Below, piece after piece: positions 57,897-64,000 of a stretch of DNA of 64,000 bases; positions within the stretch are counted from its first letter, which is position 1, and each line of letters starts with the position of its first letter. Under the pieces are notes generated by a model. That model worked only from the letters and a program-made list of their open reading frames with translations, had not been told where the DNA came from and searched no databases. This DNA comes from Chalara sp. BL73 (lineage: Eukaryota > Ascomycota > Leotiomycetes > Helotiales). Where the stretch lies: NCBI GenBank assembly GCA_918026815.1, contig CAKJVC010000049.1:434001-498000 (forward strand), in the 5' to 3' direction. The translations under genes were made by a program, and so were the position numbers.

Positions 57897-58979
57897 ATGG
57901 ATCCCCAGAATCTTTGGACCCGCCGTTCTGCAAGCTCAGGCAAGCTCTCGTTGTCGACCAGCGGTGCCGCCTCTAATGGCACTGGCTCCAATGATCATCC
58001 TACACGAAACTACACACTAGGCCGGAGAGCAGGCGACAGCTCCTCACATAGCAACAAGAATCCTTTCAACTCGACATCTCTTGCTTCCCCCACCAGCGCA
58101 TCCAGTGCATTTGGCTTAGGCACTGGCGCATTTGCATCTTTTGGTGCCTCAAAGACTCCGAAGACGCCTGGATCAGCTCTGGACTTCAGCCTCCTATCGA
58201 CTAAAACTCCTGCGAAGGAAAATATGAATGAGCTAGAATCGAAACTATCCAAGACATCGCTCACGGGCTCTCAGAATACGACATCAACTTCATCAGAACT
58301 GCAAAAGGAGAAATTGGCTGATACATGGGTGTTTTGGTGCCGACCTCCAATGCCGAAGAATAATGGATATGTCAAGTATGAGGACACAATACACTCCATG
58401 TTGAAGTTTAACACGGATGTCGATTTCGTAAGAGCTTTCCGTCACTTGAAGCATGCTTCAGATATGCCAATTGTCTGGGAGTACCATCTCTTCAAGGAAG
58501 GCATTCGACCCATCTGGGAGGATAAGGAGAATAAGAGTGGTGGGAAATGGGTTCTAAAGCTGGTCAAGGGTGTAGCAGATCGCTACTGGGAGACATTACA
58601 ATTCAGCCTGATTAGAGATGCTTGGGGCGAGCTTGGAGAGGAGATCTGCGGAGGTGTGGTTAGCATGCGCAGCGGCGAGGATGTTATAAGCCTCTGGTTG
58701 CGTGATGCAACTTCTGGCAGAAATCTGAAGATCAAGTAAGTCAAGCTAGTGCTAGCAAGAGTAGCAATCCTAACAGATGTCAGGAACATACTTTCTCAAC
58801 TCCTAGAGTGCCCACCCAACACGGTTTTCACCTGGGTCAGTCACGACGAAGCCCTTCAGAATCGCGTCAGCCAGGACGAGAATCGCAAGGAGAAGGCAGC
58901 GCAACATAACCAAAGAACCTCGCTTAATCGCACCACCAGCAAGGCCGACTACTCTTCTGAGAAGAAACAGGTTTCATAA
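57897..58979 (+). CDS. eIF4E-family cap-binding protein, class II (4EHP-like)
   Basis: Exon 1 is 57897-58735 and exon 2 is 58784-58979, giving 344 aa. The acceptor at 58783 is the one that yields KNILSQLLECPPNTVFTWVSHDEA. About 170 N-terminal residues are low-complexity Ser/Thr/Gly/Asn. The core begins LADTWVFWCRPPMPKNNGYVKYEDTIH. FHLFKEGIRPIWED-type sequence (YHLFKEGIRPIWEDKENKSGGKWVLKL) supplies the second cap-stacking Trp and adjacent Glu. A Tyr occupies the place of the first cap-stacking Trp of eIF4E1, as in 4EHP/eIF4E2. The helix that in other members holds the Trp contacting the eIF4G/4E-BP YxxxxL motif reads DFVRAFRHL, without that Trp. The C-terminus is polar. A repressive or specialised translation role is inferred. 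Confidence 0.88.
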
Positions 58980-59730
58980 TCGAACCTTGCATCCTTATTC
59001 ACACAAAACATTGTTCTGTACAAGTATTTGGGCTGCATTAGTTGGGGAAAAGCGTTATGTATGGCACGTTTGAATCACGACTGGCACTTACGTATTTCTT
59101 TTTTCAAGTTGGGGGTTTGCCTTATGCGAGCAGACATAGCGGGTTCGACATTTTTTGTATGCTGCTGTGTATATTAAGTATGGGTGAGAGGCTTGCGTGC
59201 TTTGGGCTTTGCACCTTGTTAGCGCTTGGAAGGAGAATATCAGGATAGTTGGAAATTATCCTCCGCATGCTCAACAATGGACATTTTGATCCTTTCATTC
59301 CCCAAACATCCCTCGGGCAACTTTGTATTAGGCGTAAGAGGCATCTACTTTCACAAGCTGATCTTGCATGGTTTTGAGTTTATGTTGGGTAGTGAGGTTG
59401 GTGTCTAGTAGATAAGTTTGAGTCTTAAATGATTCAGCCTGGTCTTCGATAAATGAACATCCGCTAGAAAACCGGCCCCTATTTTTGATATATATGTTCT
59501 CATATCCTCGTAACTCGCGATCTCCTCGATCTCTAAGAATTGCGCACCCATCACAAAATTCAAAGATTCTCGGATGCCGTGTTAAGGAGTTGGTTGGTAG
59601 TCTCTGCGCAAGTAGGTCGCGCAGTATGCGATGAGGTTATTCGTGACATTTTGCAAAGAATTGCCACCTATCGCCAATAAATCCATGTCTATTGAGGGCG
59701 GAAGATCAATGCTTTGCATTGATTGTCCCG
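58980..59730. other. Convergent spacer, 0.75 kb
   Basis: It lies between the eIF4E-like stop and the BTB-gene stop. No supported feature beyond 3' UTRs. Confidence 0.55.
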
Positions 59731-60498
59731 TCACTTTCTTTGCGATCTGTGGGCTATGCAATTGATACGGTCACAGCCTCTCTTAAGAAGTCTCAAATGC
59801 TCACCCAACTTCCAAGCAACTCCCTTGGCAAATTCAGTGTTACTTCCCATGCACTCAACCCAGTGGTCCGTGATTGCGCGGTTGAGGCTGGGCGCTTCTA
59901 GTATAGGATCTAGAGCTAGGTCCTCAAGCTTGTTTCTCATCAGCGAGTTCTCTGCGGTGTTATCATAGGCGTATTTGATATCATCTGGGTTTGGATATGG
60001 CAGATTATCGCTGAGGAGGCAGCACTCGTAGAGCTCACAGGCCTCGTACGAAAGATCCATCAAGCCAAGCTTGTCGGCCAGAACGGACAGCTTGCACCAT
60101 ACACTCGAGTGTCCAGGCGGTTGCTTCGCCGTTGGTTTTTGCGTGCAACCGCAACTGAGGTGACCAAGAAATAGCCAATCAACCAATTTTGCGAATGCCT
60201 CGGGATCATCGTCTCTCAGCCAATTCCCCTTCGATTCACCTTCGATGACGGTCTCCTGGAACATAGCGCGAAATGTGTCGATCCTTTCAAAGAGGAGGTC
60301 AGTGGGAAGGTTCCAGAGTCTTTGCTCGGGCCCAACATAGATCTTGATCATGGAAATGGCCTGATTTTGGAAGTATCTTTTGGAGAGCATTAGCAGAAAA
60401 TCATACTCCATCCAAGATGATGGTGCTCACTCGTTGATTGACATATTGACCGAAACTTGGTTAGCTGGCCTGCCACACTGAGAGGCGTTATCTGCCAT
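59731..60498 (-). CDS. BTB/POZ-domain protein, fungal type
   Basis: Minus-strand exon 1 is 60498-60431 and exon 2 is 60376-59731, giving 237 aa with a 54-nt intron. The splice joins VNMSINEYFQNQAISMIKIYVG. The region IKIYVGPEQRLWNLPTDLLFERIDTFRAMFQ...EGESKGNWLRDDDPEAFAKLVDWLFLG is the BTB fold as found in the many short fungal BTB proteins. A helical C-terminal part (LSVLADKLGLMDLSYEACELYECCLLSDN) follows. Some such proteins are Cul3 adaptors; for most the function is unknown. Five Cys residues cluster near C-G-C and E-C-C. No second domain is present. Confidence 0.82.
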
Positions 60499-61462
60499 GG
60501 TGAACTGGTTTGGCGAGAATGGCTGGTCAGTTGCTCTGATGTGATATTAGCTTGGGCTATTTGTTGGTGAGGAAGAAGAAACAATCTTTAGTAGGTTGTA
60601 ATTAGTCACGGTCGTGAGAAGCATCAACTTCGTGTTGAATGCTCAGCAAGGTTCCAGGAACACATATGCCAAAGTTGAAGGTGAAGATTGATTCAGCTTC
60701 TGACCGTCGAGAGCAATGTTAAGCTAGAATACTTTAGCAAATGAGGGCAAGGTCATATCAGGTGTTCCTGCCACTGTCAGATGAATAGTATAGAAACAAT
60801 AAATCAATTTTAGCTGTTATACTTCAACTTATTTACATGAATGAGTCTTTAAACTATATAGACCTGCAAGCCGAAACCTTTACAGACGTCCTTTATTAAA
60901 GGTCGCATGTGCATCATCCAAGTCTGAATACTTTCTAATATGAACACAACGGAGTCATCCTTTGTATTCCTCCTTGCAAATCTCGGAGAAGGAAAAATGA
61001 TTTCACAAGGTAGTCCAGCAATCTTATAAGACAGCTTCGATGACTGGGACCTTCTTCAGGAGCCGTACAAGGACGAATATTCAGGACAGAACAAAACTAG
61101 GTGTAGAGCATGTAACCATAAAGAAATAAACTATATGCTACGCGCCGCAGAGCCTAAAAGTGCTATTTTCAATTCTGAACTTCTATGGTAATGATTCCGC
61201 TGTTTGCATATCGTGAAGTCCTCCTGAGGATGAGATGTAATCAAGGTTGAGGCTCATGTGCATGTGGATCTGCGGTCACTACGGTGGCCCAAAAATTTCC
61301 CTTGGCTACAAATGATACGTCAACAATAGGTGCGTGTGAATAATATATTACTTGGAGGTTTTGACTGTACAATACCAATCATTCAATTATTCGCGAGCTC
61401 CAGGTGGCAAAGTCGGCCTTTCTTCCGCATGCTCATAATTTAAATTTTACTTCTTCTTGACC
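60499..61462. other. Divergent spacer, about 1.0 kb
   Basis: Promoters of the BTB and chromodomain genes. No ORF or repeat worth calling. Confidence 0.55.
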
Positions 61463-61516
61463 ATGGCATCATCACAACCACAATATACCTGCAGCAATGG
61501 CTCCAGCAACTCCTAA
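61463..61516 (+). promoter_or_regulatory. Upstream ORF overlapping the chromodomain-gene start
   Basis: An ATG at 61463 in a good context (CCATGG) opens a 17-codon frame ending at TAA 61514-61516, past the main ATG at 61497 and in another frame. If transcribed, it would be met first by scanning ribosomes and could reduce translation of the chromodomain protein. Confidence 0.5.
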
Positions 61517-64000
61517 TCACCTGGGAAGCCCAAGTCGACGGAAGAGGCCTTATACCTCCTTCGCAGAGTCATCGCCCGCCAGGCCATCCCCGCGGAGCAC
61601 TCCCAAAATCTCCAAAAAGAAGCGCCGGCGAAAAGAGCCCACACCGGAACCAGAGCCAGATTCTGAGCTCTACGCTATCAAAGGCATTATTAGAGAGAAG
61701 AAGGAGGACGGACGTGTTCTATATCTCCTACAGTGGGAAGATCACCCGGAAACTAGAGAGACTTATCCCAATTCTTGGGTAAGCGTAGTTCTATAATTGT
61801 GAAATGCAAAGCACATTGTTAACGTTTCATGTATTGCAGGAACCACGCGAAAACGTTACGGACGACGCCATTCAAGAGTGGAAAGAGCGAAAGAGATTAA
61901 AAAAGGCGACTTTAAGGGGAAACCAAAACGATAGAGTTCGCGAGGCAGAAGCGGGAGGTCAAGATCAACACGTCCATGGGAGTGAAGTGACCAACGGTGT
62001 CGAAGAACCTCGAATTATACCCATAGGACCGCCAAGTCAAAGCCCATCAAAGAATCCGCGACGTGCTGGCACAGTGCAGAGTGCAAGGTTTCAGTCCGTC
62101 TCCCAGGAGTCTGTGCCTAAGCCAAAAAGTTCCAGGGAAATCAAAGATAGCTACGAAGACGAACAAAATAACGAGAGTGCACGTTTTATGGTCGAGGTAC
62201 CACATTTAGGCTCAGACTTTGACTACGAGGCTTACGCTAAGGTATCTATTGCATCTTCTCAGGTAAGTAATCTTGTGATAGAAGTCATGGTGTTCCGGCA
62301 CGATTAACTCGAGATTCAGGTTTCTCAACAAATCCACTCTTCTCTAGGTACGGCACCTAGGGATAGATTTAAAACTCCCAAGAACAGGGCATTCATCTGG
62401 GACGAAGATACCCCGATAGTCATTTCAGATTCCCATGAACCTGGGTCTTCATCTCATCATCCTGCCACCACTATAGATACCGAGTCCAGCGAACCAACAG
62501 GAGACGCTGGCACTCAATTTCTAGCTCAGTCAAGCGGCGAAGCGTCCAGTCAGAGTGAATGTCTTAGTACTTCTTCCAACCAACCTTTGTCAGAGAACAG
62601 CTTTGAACCAAGCTCGAGTCGGGTAGAAGTTGCTACAGGCAGTGTTGAATATAGCAGCCAGCCTGTCAGTCAGCCATCCTTGGGAGCTGCAGAAGCATCT
62701 CATATTGAGGTGCCATCAGCTCAGCCTCTACAATACACTTATCCTGAAGGAGAGATTGACGGAAGTCAAGTGCTTGGCTCAAGTGGAGACCAACATATTG
62801 CATCACAAATCCCTCCAGGAATCGTTTCATCATCTGAGGTTCAGCTCTCTTATCCAGAACTTCAATTATTTCACGCTCTACAAATTGAGGAAACATCTTG
62901 CCGGGCCTCCCGGGCGAGCGGTAGTCAAGAATCAGAAACGAATTTGCAATTTCATACTCAAATTCCGTTTGATCAGCGAGATTACGAACAAGACACCATA
63001 AATCCTGACTCCAATCAACTTGATAGGTAAGCTCAATATTTAATTGTTTCATTTCCGTCTAGATTCATGTACATGACTGCAATGTCGCAGTTTTCTGGTC
63101 TAGTGCAAACGCTAGATTACCATTGTTAGGGGATCCCCAACTTTCATTCTGCAGCAAAATATTCCGAAGGTTTATGACCAATAGACTTCGGTCTGAGCAT
63201 GTTTATCAAGTATATTTTTGAAATTCTGGTACTTGGTTTTTACAACGAGGCTTTGCCGAATCCGTCATAGTCCATTGTTCGCTTCTAGTATTATTGGGCT
63301 TCCGTACCCGAATGGTCTTAAACCAAATACATGGGCTCCTACATCCTTATTATCTCTAGGACATATCTCCACAAAATCACAACTGACAATCTTCCAGCAT
63401 AAAGGAGTCTCAAAATTGCGAGCAAAATACTGGATCGCAAGTCGCTGCTTGCGAGGTACCGGATTCTCAAACCTTACGTCCAGAGTCACGAGGCGACGAA
63501 TCAGATCATAGACAAATTTCTGGCCTTGAAGAAAGTTGGCAACCCGCACAAGTGGTTTCACAGATCCGTGCACCTACAGAATCTCCTGGTGCTCAGCAGA
63601 GTAGAGGCTTTACTCAAGTCATAGGCACCGTTTCACCAGTCTGCGACCATCAAGGCGAATATAGCCAAGCCATCCCAGTCGTGATTTCGCAGCCACAAAG
63701 TATGTGTATATTAAATTGCCTCCTTCTGTTTAATGCTTTTGGATGCCTTAAAAATTGCGCAGCTGTTGGCACTTTATTTACAGCACCTTTGTTCGAGAAA
63801 TTTATGTATAAAGTTAATACACTAACACCTAGACTAGTCAAGGAATCCTCTTATAGTGTCTACCAAGGCTCTAACAACATTCTACCAAGTATAGAGCAAG
63901 CAGAATACACCAGCTCAGATCAATCCCGTCTCTCTAGCGGGTCAGAAAGACAAGACCTGAGGTCAGCTCCGCCGCTATCCCAAAACATGGAGGAATCCAC
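61497..64000 (+). CDS. Chromodomain protein, 3'-truncated by the window edge
   Basis: Exons are 61497-61778, 61840-62262, 62320-63026, 63398-63699 and 63838 to beyond 64000; the 371-nt fourth intron is unusual. A basic N-terminus (RRKRP, KKKRRRKEP) precedes one chromodomain near residues 57-105: ELYAIKGIIREKKEDGRVLYLLQWEDHPETRETYPNSWEPRENV. It binds methylated histone tails in related proteins. The remainder is long, disordered and very rich in Ser-Gln pairs (for example SSQ, SQPVSQPS, ASQIPPG). The third aromatic-cage position of HP1-type domains, usually Tyr or Trp after the Trp-x-Gly turn, is His here (QWEDHP). Some fungal chromodomain proteins of this shape carry a class-II HDAC-complex domain further on. 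That part, if present, lies outside the window. Confidence 0.82.

Overview
The window is nuclear DNA of a filamentous ascomycete (Pezizomycotina). Genes are split by short GT-AG introns, mostly 42-80 nt. They encode Zn2Cys6 regulators, a CRH cell-wall transglycosidase, MFS and NCS1 permeases, XPB/SSL2, CAF-1 and a Crb2/Rad9-type checkpoint protein. A small protein with an LPxELHLH core recalls proteins common in Leotiomycetes (Helotiales), but that class assignment is only an inference. I saw no virus, rRNA gene, obvious tRNA, CRISPR array or intact transposon.

Layout. 0-6 kb: an NCS1 nucleobase-type permease (5' end outside the window), a Dal5-like MFS permease, and a Lys/Glu-rich GPI-type surface protein. 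6-13 kb: gene-poor and decayed. It holds a VOC/glyoxalase relic with an in-frame stop, a zinc-finger regulator relic with three frameshifts, unassigned ORFs and a small F-box-like relic. 13.6-15.9 kb: a 14-TM DHA2 exporter. 15.9-22.6 kb: 6.8 kb with no supported gene, rich in simple repeats, ending in a large Zn2Cys6 regulator (22.6-25.7 kb). 27-36 kb: a dense housekeeping block with MORG1-like WD40, SSL2/XPB, a Hot13-like CHY zinc protein, proteasome alpha4 and D-2-hydroxyglutarate dehydrogenase. 38.8-45 kb: an FMN split-barrel protein, CutC and a CRH-type GH16 enzyme with a membrane anchor. 47.9-54.7 kb: a Crb2/Rad9-like protein and the CAF-1 large subunit, converging on a dead SAM methyltransferase. 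55-64 kb: an FMO-type monooxygenase, a 4EHP-like eIF4E, a BTB protein, and a chromodomain protein that runs off the 3' edge.

Functional links. The intact genes do not form a secondary-metabolite cluster. Chromatin and DNA-repair genes recur (SSL2, Crb2/Rad9, CAF-1, chromodomain), but no operon-like logic is visible. Two divergent pairs (SSL2/Hot13-like, alpha4/D2HGDH) have intergenic spacers of only about 290 and 360 bp. Exon models were built by reading frames across GT/AG sites by eye. Most are phase-consistent, but none was tested against transcripts. Family names rest on motif recognition, not database searches.
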